DNA from: an uncultured Lachnospiraceae bacterium
GTDB taxonomy: Bacteria > Bacillota_A > Clostridia > Lachnospirales > Lachnospiraceae
DNA: 9,180 nt
Direction of reading: 5' to 3'
Assembly (NCBI GenBank): GCA_902783205.1
Contig: CACZQE010000039.1
Location: 1 to 9,180, forward strand
Shown here one piece after another: positions 1-6,083 of this stretch. The notes below the pieces were generated by a model. That model worked only from the letters and a program-made list of their open reading frames with translations. It made no database searches and had not been told where the DNA came from. Every line of letters starts with the position of its first letter. The first letter of the stretch is position 1. The position numbers were made by a program, and so were the translations under genes.

Positions 1-2
1 AA

Positions 3-2327
3 GAACAGGAAGAGCACAGTCTTTACCGGGATAAACGACTGGAAGAAATGCGTTTACTCCGTCCTCTTCTGCTGGAAGGTGTCCAACTGCAAAACCGTCT
101 TAAAGAGGCAGAAGGAAGACAGAAAAAGTTTTCAGCAGATATTTCGAAAACTGAAGAAGAGATAAAAGAAGCTAAAAGTAAAGAAAAACAACTTCGGGAA
201 GCAGAAGGGAATTTAAAAGACCGGATCCTGACTCTGGAGAAATCTCTGGAGCAGAACCGGGTCAGTGCCGAACGGCGCCGAACGGTTGAAGATGGTGCCG
301 CTAAGGAAAATGATTACCGGACTCGTCACAGCCTGTATACTGAAAATCTGGAAAACTATAACAGACGGGGAAAAAACCTGGTCGAAAAAAAGGAGGAACA
401 GGAAGTATGCCGCATAAAGCTTTTGCATGTAGCCTCCTCACTCTCCCGGTCCATGGAGGAGCAGAATCATCTGTCAGACAAGAGGCAGAAAGATTTGGAG
501 AAGTGCCGGAAGCAGCTCTCCGAGCTTAAAGAATCAGTGCAGAAATGGCAGCAGACCCATATGGCTTCCATCCTGCAGAAAGATCTGAAGGAAGGTGAGC
601 CCTGCCCTGTATGCGGATCTGTACATCACACTATAAGCGGATCAGAATACCCAGTCTACGCAGAAGGAAAAGAAGAAGAGTTTAAAAAGGAAGAAGAAAG
701 GCTTGAGAAAGAAAAATCCACGATTCAGGAAGAAATTGGTGATATCCGTATCCGTCTGACGGAACTATCCGGACTTCTTAAGTCTATTTCCGATTTGGGC
801 ATTACTGCCCCCGCATCCGGAGAAGAAGATCTCCCCGATTTGCCGGAGACATTTTCCCTGCCTGCTTCTTTTGCCTCCCTGAAAAAAGTCCATGCATCAC
901 TTGTGGACAGCTGGCATCAGATCACGGCAACCATAGGGTCCGAAGACCAGACAATTCTGGAAACCGGAAAAAAACTGGAAGAAGAGCACACCCGTCTCTC
1001 AGGTATGGCGGAATCCATAAAGGGCCTCCGCAAACAGGCCGGGATCAGTGATTTCTCAGAAGAGCAGGAAAAAATCCGGAAGGCGGATGCAGAGGCATCC
1101 GAACAGCAGAAAGAACGTTCGGAACTTCGGGAAAGATACGAAAAAAAGCAGAAAGAGAGGGAGGCAGCTTCTCTTTTACTGGGGAACCTGAAAACCCGCA
1201 GAGACAGTTCCCTGCAGGAACTGAAAATCTGTGAAACTTCCCTGAAAGGCATCCTTTCCTCATTCCCTGCCGAACTGAAGCCGGAGGATGACCATCAGGC
1301 GGCCCTCAACAAACTGGATGAAGAACAGGCCCGGATGGATGATAAGGACAGGAAACTGCGTGACAAAGCTGCCGGCGCCCTCGAGGAAAAAAACAAATGT
1401 GACAAAAAGAAGGAAGGGATCAGAAGCGCCCTGAAAGGTGCCCGGGACACCTTTGAAGAAGCAATGACCAGATTCAAAGAGCAGGCTTCCCTGATCGGCA
1501 TCGGAGAAGGGGAAGACTTTGAAAAGCTATACAGGCCGGAAGAAATTTTAGCCGAAGAAAAAGAGCAGATCCGTCTTTTTAAAGAAAGGGAAGTATCACT
1601 GAATCAGTCAATGGAGGACCTGGAAAAGAAACGGAATGGCCGCACCATGACTGAACAGGCCTGGGAAGCTGTAAAAAATGAACGGGATGACATATTAAAG
1701 GCTGAAAAAGAGCTGGTTCAGTCCCTTGCAGTTACGAAGCAGAAACTGACGGACCTGAAAGTAAGGCTGGGGGAAAAGAAAGAACTGGAAAAAATTCTGA
1801 AAGGTGAAAAAGAGACTTCTGACCGGATCAGTGAGCTCTACACTCTCTTCCGGGGAAATGCCTTTGTAGAGTACGCGGCAATGTCAAGACTGAAATATAT
1901 TGCAAGAGAGGCCTCTGACATCCTGATGCAGATCTCAGGAGGCAGTTATAACCTGAGAGTCAACGACAATTCTGAGTTTGTGATCAGAGATAATAAAAAC
2001 GGCGGCGTGATCCGCCCCTCAGACACTCTTTCAGGGGGAGAAATCTTTATTACTTCCCTGGCTCTGGCCCTTGCCCTCTCCTCTTCCATTCAACTGGGCG
2101 GAGCGGCGCCTCTGGAATTCTTCTTCCTGGATGAAGGTTTCGGCAGTCTGGATGACGATCTGCTTGACGTTGTCATGAACAGTCTGGCCTCTCTGCCGCG
2201 AAGGAAGGGAAGCATAGGAATCATCAGTCATGTCCAGTCTATAGAGTCCAGGGTTCCCAGAAAGCTGATTGTAACCCCTTCCTCCAGAGAAGAAAACGGA
2301 AGCCAGATCCACATGGAGCTGACATGA
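3..2327 (+). CDS. sbcC: SbcC-type exonuclease ATPase subunit (Rad50 family), 5'-truncated by the window edge
   Basis: ATPase subunit of the SbcCD (Mre11-Rad50-like) complex, which cleaves DNA hairpins and double-strand ends in the cytoplasm. The frame is open from the first complete codon at base 3, so the N-terminal Walker A half and part of the first coiled coil lie outside the window. About 774 residues are visible. Counting from the first Met (base 48), a zinc-hook CPVC lies at residues 186-189, flanked on both sides by long Lys/Glu-rich heptad-like coiled coil. The C-terminal ABC half has the signature LSGGE at 661-665, Walker B FFFLDEG with D695/E696, a D-loop GSLDDD, and a switch His in ISHV at 728. 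This order (coil, hook, coil, ATPase lobe) is diagnostic of SbcC/Rad50. The Met at 48 is internal, not the start. SbcD would be expected just upstream, outside the window. The TGA stop is at 2325-2327. Confidence 0.95.
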   Translation, partial: EQEEHSLYRDKRLEEMRLLRPLLLEGVQLQNRLKEAEGRQKKFSADISKTEEEIKEAKSKEKQLREAEGNLKDRILTLEKSLEQNRVSAERRRTVEDGAAKENDYRTRHSLYTENLENYNRRGKNLVEKKEEQEVCRIKLLHVASSLSRSMEEQNHLSDKRQKDLEKCRKQLSELKESVQKWQQTHMASILQKDLKEGEPCPVCGSVHHTISGSEYPVYAEGKEEEFKKEEERLEKEKSTIQEEIGDIRIRLTELSGLLKSISDLGITAPASGEEDLPDLPETFSLPASFASLKKVHASLVDSWHQITATIGSEDQTILETGKKLEEEHTRLSGMAESIKGLRKQAGISDFSEEQEKIRKADAEASEQQKERSELRERYEKKQKEREAASLLLGNLKTRRDSSLQELKICETSLKGILSSFPAELKPEDDHQAALNKLDEEQARMDDKDRKLRDKAAGALEEKNKCDKKKEGIRSALKGARDTFEEAMTRFKEQASLIGIGEGEDFEKLYRPEEILAEEKEQIRLFKEREVSLNQSMEDLEKKRNGRTMTEQAWEAVKNERDDILKAEKELVQSLAVTKQKLTDLKVRLGEKKELEKILKGEKETSDRISELYTLFRGNAFVEYAAMSRLKYIAREASDILMQISGGSYNLRVNDNSEFVIRDNKNGGVIRPSDTLSGGEIFITSLALALALSSSIQLGGAAPLEFFFLDEGFGSLDDDLLDVVMNSLASLPRRKGSIGIISHVQSIESRVPRKLIVTPSSREENGSQIHMELT

Positions 2328-2412
2328 TACCGGAGACTTTCCGGAGCATATATAGTAGGGACAGAAGGCTTCTAATACAACATATTGTTATTTACCTAAA
2401 TAGCTAATAGTA

Positions 2413-2454
2413 ATTATAAAAATATCAGGGAGTGTCATTGATGGCACTCCCTGA
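2413..2454 (-). terminator. Intrinsic terminator downstream of pta
   Basis: Arms 2425-2434 (TCAGGGAGTG) and 2445-2454 are perfectly complementary over 10 bp. Two further pairs, one of them a wobble, lead to a 6-nt loop (2437-2442). Read on the minus strand, the stem is followed by a T-rich tract (ATATTTTTATAA), as expected for a rho-independent terminator about 60 nt after the pta stop. The plus-strand side lacks a good T-tract, so termination of sbcC here is possible but weaker. Confidence 0.85.
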
Positions 2455-2512
2455 ATCATACATTTACAAATTACAATATGCTTCTGATCTTACAACCGGT
2501 CTTCCGATCCTC

Positions 2513-3472
2513 TTAGCTGAGCGCTGCTGTGATAATAGCCATTTTATATACTTCGTCCGGTTTGCTTCCGCGGCTTAAGTCATTAATAGGCGCATTCAGG
2601 CCCTGCAGGACAGGTCCGATCGCTTCATATCCGGCCATGCGGTTACAGACTTTATAAGCGATATTACCGGCACTGATATCCGGGAAGATAAATACATTTG
2701 CCTTGCCTCCGACAGGGGAATCCGGGCACTTGATTGCAGCAACTTCCGGTGTAAATGCTGCATCAAACTGAATCTCGCCTTCCACTTTCAGATCCGGAGC
2801 TTTCTCTCTGACAAGCTTCGTAGCATTGGCCATCTTGGTAACAGACTCGCCTTTTCCGGATCCCAGTGTGGAATAGGAAAGCATGGCGACACGCGGCTCC
2901 AGACCGAATACTTCTGCTGTCTTTGCAGACTCAATAGCGATCTCTGCCAGTTCTTCCTCGTTGGGGCTGATGCAGATGGTACAATCACTGAAGCAGTAGA
3001 TGGTCTCGTCCTTAACCATCAGGTATGTGGAACTTACAATCTTATTGCCGGGTTTTGTCTTGATCAGCTGCAGAGCGGGACGAACGGTATCTGCGGTAGA
3101 ATATGTTACACCGCCAAGTAGACAGTCAGCCTTGCCGATCTTTACGAGCATTGTACCGAAATAGTTGGTCTTCTTTAAATTAGCCCGAACCTGTTCTTCG
3201 GTCATTTTTCCTTTACGCAGGGCGACCATCTCCTGTACCATCTCTTCCATTCCCTCATAAGTCTCAGGATCGATAATAGTACATTTGCTGATATCATGGC
3301 CGTACTTTTCGGCTGCTGCTTTGACATCGTCAGGCTTGCCAAGAAGGATAACACCGACCAGATCATCCGCCGTCAGTTTCTCAGCCGAGTAAAGGATTCT
3401 CTTATCTGTTCCTTCCGGAAATACGATTGTTCTGGATTTTGTCTTCAGGGATTCAATTAACGGTTTTAACAT
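2513..3472 (-). CDS. pta: Phosphate acetyltransferase (phosphotransacetylase), short form
   Basis: Cytoplasmic enzyme interconverting acetyl-CoA plus phosphate with acetyl-phosphate plus CoA. With acetate kinase it makes ATP and acetate in fermenters. At 319 residues it is the short, single-domain form (Methanosarcina/Bacillus type) without the N-terminal regulatory domains of E. coli Pta. It begins MLKPLIESLK and continues with the family's IVFPEGTDKRIL segment. Near the C terminus, NDLSRGS carries S300/R301, equivalent to the catalytic Ser-Arg pair described for the Methanosarcina enzyme. The start is supported by GGAGG seven bases before the ATG. The upstream gene ends 58 nt away with no terminator between, so co-transcription is possible. 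A weak -10-like TACAAT (3491-3496) has no clear -35. Acetate kinase is not adjacent; a terminator follows directly. Confidence 0.96.
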   Translation of the reverse strand: MLKPLIESLKTKSRTIVFPEGTDKRILYSAEKLTADDLVGVILLGKPDDVKAAAEKYGHDISKCTIIDPETYEGMEEMVQEMVALRKGKMTEEQVRANLKKTNYFGTMLVKIGKADCLLGGVTYSTADTVRPALQLIKTKPGNKIVSSTYLMVKDETIYCFSDCTICISPNEEELAEIAIESAKTAEVFGLEPRVAMLSYSTLGSGKGESVTKMANATKLVREKAPDLKVEGEIQFDAAFTPEVAAIKCPDSPVGGKANVFIFPDISAGNIAYKVCNRMAGYEAIGPVLQGLNAPINDLSRGSKPDEVYKMAIITAALS

Positions 3473-3530
3473 AATTCCGCCTCCATAATAATTGTAGTTG
3501 CATTTATTTCATAAAACATGTTCTTTCCTG

Positions 3531-4529
3531 TTATCTTACCGGTTTTCTGTATGCATAATGAATGCCTTTACCGGCAAATTCTCCATCCTTCCACTGTCCG
3601 TCTTTGACCAGATCCCATCCGTCATAATCCGGATCAGGTTCGGCAATCCGGGCGTAACCGGTATCTATCATGCCATTACTGAAAGTGGCGTCACAGAGCT
3701 GTTTCCCGTCTCTGCTGAAAACCTGGTATCTGTCCTCTTCCCACTCGAAAGCGTTGCCTCCGCCCTGATAACGGCGATGGTAGCCTACGGAAAAGCGCTT
3801 TCCGGTAAGATCGTGGAAAAGCTTGAGAATCTCCGGTGCCATCAATGCGCTGAAGCGTACTCTTCCCTCAAAAAGTGTCCGGAAAAAGACCGGATAGAAA
3901 GGCAGCATATTGCTGCACAGACAATCTTTCAGACCGGAAATATGTGCGGGATAGAGCAGGGTTTCTCCATCTTCTTCTACAGCACGGACAACTCTGCGGC
4001 AGTCTTCCAGTACTTTGGCGCTGTCTTCCGGCAGACCTTCGGAAATCTCGTCAATATACTTCTTTACGGATGCAGGTACAGTTCCCAGAGAAAGGTCCGC
4101 TGCGAAGTCGTCCCTTGCATAGTGGTAATAAACGGACTTGATCACCTGATTCATACAGTGATACAGGTCCTTTGCAGCCTGATCCTTCTCAGAAAGCGGG
4201 GCCTTTTTGGCAGGCTGTCTTTCTTTTCTTTCCTTCCCGGCAGCTTTTTCCTCTCTCTGAGGAGCCTTTTTCTCAGCCGGAGCCATATCTCTTTCCGGCT
4301 TTTCCTTTCTTCCGGGTCTTTCCTTTTCTTCGGGCATTTCCTTAACTTCAGGCTTTTCTTTCACTGCAGGCTTCTCTTCGGACTTGCTTTCCTGAATTTC
4401 TCCTGTCACAACAGGCTCCGCAGGCTGGCTCTCGATTATCTCTTTCTCCTTGCCATCCGCTATGGGAGCTGCCGGCTGCGATGTCTCTTTCTTTCCCGAA
4501 AAAAGTGCCTTAATCTTGTCAAACATCAT
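3531..4529 (-). CDS. Unrecognised protein: charged Lys/Glu/Pro-rich N-terminal half plus unknown C-terminal domain
   Basis: I do not recognise this 332-residue protein. Residues 1-14 (MMFDKIKALFSGKK) could form a short amphipathic helix. Residues about 17-118 are low complexity, dominated by Lys, Glu, Pro and Ala, with irregular EKP/KEK-type repeats strongest at 52-80. This suggests an extended linker. Residues about 120-332 look globular, with an N-terminal helical part containing YHC and YYHYARDD, then an aromatic and glycine-rich C-terminal part (GYHRRYQGGG, DGWDLVKDGQWKDGEFAG). No signal peptide or membrane span is evident. Two consecutive ATGs start the frame. GGGAG lies 4 nt from the first and 7 nt from the second (4526), so the second may be the true start. 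A good promoter lies upstream (4576-4604). It may form a unit with pta. A long plus-strand ORF over the same bases is rejected as its shadow. Confidence 0.82.
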   Translation of the reverse strand: MMFDKIKALFSGKKETSQPAAPIADGKEKEIIESQPAEPVVTGEIQESKSEEKPAVKEKPEVKEMPEEKERPGRKEKPERDMAPAEKKAPQREEKAAGKERKERQPAKKAPLSEKDQAAKDLYHCMNQVIKSVYYHYARDDFAADLSLGTVPASVKKYIDEISEGLPEDSAKVLEDCRRVVRAVEEDGETLLYPAHISGLKDCLCSNMLPFYPVFFRTLFEGRVRFSALMAPEILKLFHDLTGKRFSVGYHRRYQGGGNAFEWEEDRYQVFSRDGKQLCDATFSNGMIDTGYARIAEPDPDYDGWDLVKDGQWKDGEFAGKGIHYAYRKPVR

Positions 4530-4555
4530 TCTTCTCCCTTATCTTCCGTAATAAC

Positions 4556-4567
4556 GGGATTAATCCC
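4556..4567. promoter_or_regulatory. Perfect 12-bp palindrome at the transcription start region, candidate operator
   Basis: GGGATTAATCCC is a perfect inverted repeat lying just downstream of the -10 box at 4576-4581, about +2 to +13 of the predicted minus-strand transcript. That is a usual position for a repressor operator. No regulator is identifiable in the window, and a 12-bp palindrome could arise by chance. Confidence 0.3.
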
Positions 4568-4575
4568 TGTAAATA

Positions 4576-4604
4576 ATATTAAATGTTTTTCCCTGAAATT
4601 TCAA
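4576..4604 (-). promoter_or_regulatory. Sigma-A-like promoter for the 3531-4529 gene
   Basis: On the minus strand, TTGAAA (4599-4604) and TAATAT (4576-4581) are separated by exactly 17 bp, placing a start near 4569, about 40 nt before the coding start. Both hexamers are 4 to 5 of 6 matches to consensus. It reads away from the divergent membrane-protein gene. Confidence 0.7.
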
Positions 4605-4704
4605 CTCTTAACCCTCAATTCATGTTAAAATATCTCCTGTTAGCGGTCTACCAGAGCATGCTGAATTTCCCGGACAAGATTCCGGCAGAAAGGTTATATA
4701 ATAT

Positions 4705-5445
4705 ATGTTGAACAATTTCTTCCTGATCAACAGCAGAATCCTGCTTCCCCTCCTCCTGTTCGGACTTCTTACAGGAAAAATCCGCCAGGGTACCTACCGT
4801 GCCCTTTTCCGCAAAAAGCAGGGCGATCTGGTAATTGATTTCTTCAACCTGATCGGTATCCCTGTCCATGAACTTTGCCATCTGATCATGGGCCTTCTTT
4901 TCGGCTATCGGATCAAAAAAGTTTGTCTTTACCGGCGGCTTTCCGCCGCCAGAGCCGGCGGAGGTAATCTGGGCTATGTGAGAATGCAGCATAAGAGAAA
5001 TACATTTTTCCAGCGTCTTTGTGATGATGTTGGCCAGTTCTTCGTGGGAACCGGACCTGTTCTTCTCGGTCCTTTCCTGGTCTGCGGCATCCTTATGCTG
5101 ATGCCGGAGCAGGCGCGCAGTATTCCTGTCTCACTTTTTGACAGGGAAATTGATACATTTTCCCTGATCCGGTCCATGACCCCGGGGCAGATCTTCCTGA
5201 CCTGTTTCCTGATCTATGCGGTGATCGGAATTTCCATGAACATGGAACTGAGCAGGGCAGACCTTTCCATGACAAAAAAAGGTTTTGTCTTTCTGGAAAT
5301 TCTGATCCTGATCGCTTCCCTGATCCTGGCCAGGACGGACACTGCTCTCCTTCCGGCTCTCGACCGGGTCTTCCGCTATCTTACGTCCATCTACAGTGTC
5401 GGAATCATTGCAGGTCTGATTGCCTATATACTGGCTCTCCTCTAG
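4705..5445 (+). CDS. Polytopic membrane protein with HExxH motif, putative M50-like metalloprotease
   Basis: A 246-residue integral membrane protein. The zinc-binding signature HELCH is at residues 55-59, in a hydrophobic helix (about 46-66) that also reads GIPVHE, as in membrane-embedded metalloproteases of the M50 (site-2 protease) type. Other likely membrane spans are at 8-24, 113-133, 161-180, 194-209 and 225-246. Conserved-looking features after the motif are LGYV (89-92) and FFVGTGPVLLG (112-122). I see no classical NxxPxxxLDG third-ligand motif, so catalytic activity is inferred only. D186 in ELSRADLS is one possible alternative ligand. The start at 4705 has AAAGG 11 nt upstream, rather long spacing. 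A TATAAT (4697-4702) just before the ATG has no matching -35. No T-tailed plus-strand terminator follows. Substrate unknown. Confidence 0.78.
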   Translation: MLNNFFLINSRILLPLLLFGLLTGKIRQGTYRALFRKKQGDLVIDFFNLIGIPVHELCHLIMGLLFGYRIKKVCLYRRLSAARAGGGNLGYVRMQHKRNTFFQRLCDDVGQFFVGTGPVLLGPFLVCGILMLMPEQARSIPVSLFDREIDTFSLIRSMTPGQIFLTCFLIYAVIGISMNMELSRADLSMTKKGFVFLEILILIASLILARTDTALLPALDRVFRYLTSIYSVGIIAGLIAYILALL

Positions 5446-5460
5446 ACTCCGTCCAATCAT

Positions 5461-5524
5461 AAAAACAGAGAGGATGCCGCATTCAGCGAGTGGCGAAAAC
5501 TCACAGAATCTGGCATCCTCTCTG
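5461..5524 (-). terminator. Intrinsic terminator ending the riboswitch RNA
   Basis: CAGAGAGGATGCC (5466-5478) is perfectly complementary to 5512-5524 (13 bp). The hairpin continues inward with ATTC/GAAT (5481-5484, 5506-5509) and GAGT/ACTC (5488-5491, 5499-5502) around a 7-nt loop. Read on the minus strand, the stem is followed at once by TTTTT (5465-5461). The plus-strand side has no T-tract, so this serves the minus-strand RNA rather than the 4705-5445 gene. Confidence 0.85.
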
Positions 5525-5564
5525 CCCATGAAAGAATTGAAGAATGAAATATGAAGCGTTGATC

Positions 5565-5639
5565 TTACCAAGACGCTGGCCGGTGCCACACATCATGCAC
5601 GAATGCGCTGCACGGCATAAGATAAATGTCAATTGGTAA
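5565..5639 (-). other. Second RNA hairpin with two mutually exclusive closing stems
   Basis: A 9-bp stem with three wobbles pairs 5617-5609 (TGCCGTGCA) with 5592-5584, capped by GCGC/GTGC with an ATTC loop. Around it two alternatives compete for 5567-5565: TTACCAA (5639-5633) with TTGGTAA (5571-5565), extended by GAC/GTC, or ATCTTA (5623-5618) with TAAGAT (5567-5562). Such an arrangement could act as a structural switch. Pairings were found by eye; energies were not computed. Confidence 0.45.
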
Positions 5640-5668
5640 TTAAGAATGGAAATGATCATAGAAAATCA

Positions 5669-5759
5669 ATCCTAAGACTGCATGGCATGACCCGGTCCTC
5701 TTACAAAGCGGCCGGAAGCACTGACTGGCACATGCGATTTAGAAACACAGTCTTAGAAT
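5669..5759 (-). other. Long three-segment RNA hairpin after the riboswitch
   Basis: The outer stem pairs ATTCTAAGACTG (5759-5748) with CAGTCTTAGGAT (5680-5669): 12 bp, one wobble. The middle stem GCATG (5735-5731) pairs with CATGC (5689-5685). The apical stem CCGGCC (5715-5710) pairs with GGACCGG (5698-5692) around a bulged A and an 11-nt loop. Nested stems over 91 nt are unlikely in neutral sequence. No strong T-tract follows, so it is not an ordinary terminator. Confidence 0.6.
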
Positions 5760-5839
5760 CTATCTGCAAATGCAGAAAAAGAAACTAAAGATATGGCAGA
5801 AATGCTCTCATGTTCATCGCTCGTAAACATAAAGAAATC

Positions 5840-6000
5840 CCTGGCAAGCAGTTATCCTGACTAAGGATCATCACTCTCCTGCGCCTTCCCAATCCCTTCG
5901 GGTCTCAGTGGCTCATACAGAAGAACTCCCCATTCACAGTGACGTGATCGTACCGGATTCTAACCGGTTTCCCTTTTAATCCGTATGGAACTTGCCGGAC
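5840..6000 (-). promoter_or_regulatory. Cobalamin (adenosylcobalamin-type) riboswitch aptamer
   Basis: Minus-strand landmarks follow the cobalamin-aptamer order. GGGAA is at 5973-5969, followed by the GGT...AATCC hairpin (ACCGG/CCGGT). CACTGT is at 5941-5936, GCCACTG at 5912-5906, GGGAAGG at 5890-5884, and the B12-box region GTCAGGATAACTGC at 5861-5848. P1 closes with GGCAAG (5996-5991) pairing CTTGCC (5848-5843). The family binds cobalamins and normally represses B12 synthesis or transport genes, but none follows here. The segment usually reading CGGTCCCG is CGATCACG (5950-5943), which puts a mismatch in a helix, so affinity could be reduced. Confidence 0.9.
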
Positions 6001-6039
6001 TGTGTAATTTCCCATTAACACACCCATAAACGCAATTAT

Positions 6040-6068
6040 ATTATATCAAAACAGTGAATATTTGTAAA
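6040..6068 (-). promoter_or_regulatory. Strong sigma-A-like promoter driving the riboswitch RNA
   Basis: On the minus strand TTTACA (6063-6068, 5 of 6) and TATAAT (6040-6045, 6 of 6) are separated by exactly 17 bp. A second overlapping TATAAT lies at 6035-6040. It starts immediately after the aroD stop (6084-6086) and predicts initiation near 6033, about 33 nt before the aptamer. This dedicated promoter shows the riboswitch need not be part of the aroD transcript. Confidence 0.8.
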
Positions 6069-6083
6069 CACGAATTACATTTC

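Larger units (their letters stand above)
5460..6033 (-). ncRNA. Candidate free-standing RNA headed by a cobalamin riboswitch
   Basis: This stretch between aroD and the membrane-protein gene holds no convincing protein gene. On the minus strand it has, in order, a strong promoter (6040-6068), a cobalamin aptamer (5840-6000), a 25-codon possible ORF (5753-5830), two long hairpins (5669-5759 and 5565-5639) and an intrinsic terminator ending in TTTTT (5461-5524). Together these define a transcript of about 570 nt starting near 6033. Known precedents for B12 riboswitches heading regulatory RNAs are EutX in Enterococcus, Rli55 and AspocR in Listeria. I see no ANTAR-type hexaloop pair, so the EutX/Rli55 mechanism is not supported. 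Alternatives are the leader of a deleted B12-regulated gene, a peptide leader, or a 3' extension of aroD, since no terminator separates aroD from it. The elements are seen; transcript identity and role are inferred. Confidence 0.6.

Noticed and set aside
3498..4628. 376-codon plus-strand ORF
   Set aside because: It is antisense to the 3531-4529 gene. It lacks a ribosome site, and its Phe/Leu/Ser-rich stretches are the mirror of the Lys/Glu-rich region. The minus-strand gene has a promoter and a ribosome site.
4697..4702. TATAAT just before the 4705 ATG as a promoter
   Set aside because: There is no acceptable -35 at 16-18 bp, and initiation would fall inside the start codon region. It is probably A/T-rich coincidence.
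4648..4992. 114-codon minus-strand ORF
   Set aside because: Shadow of the membrane-protein gene. The opposing frame encodes the HELCH motif and membrane spans.
5474..5554. 26-codon plus-strand ORF starting MPHSASGENS
   Set aside because: It lies almost wholly on the terminator hairpin of the minus-strand RNA, has no good ribosome site, and is explained by the stem sequence.
5131..5589. 152-codon minus-strand ORF starting in the riboswitch RNA region
   Set aside because: It runs through the terminator hairpin and then antisense to the membrane-protein gene. The composition is not protein-like and there is no ribosome site. It is not the gene controlled by the riboswitch.
5460..5840. EutV/ANTAR-type dual-hairpin trap after the riboswitch
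   Set aside because: The apical loops I can draw (11 nt, ATTC and TTTCGCC) are not hexaloops with A at 1 and G at 4.
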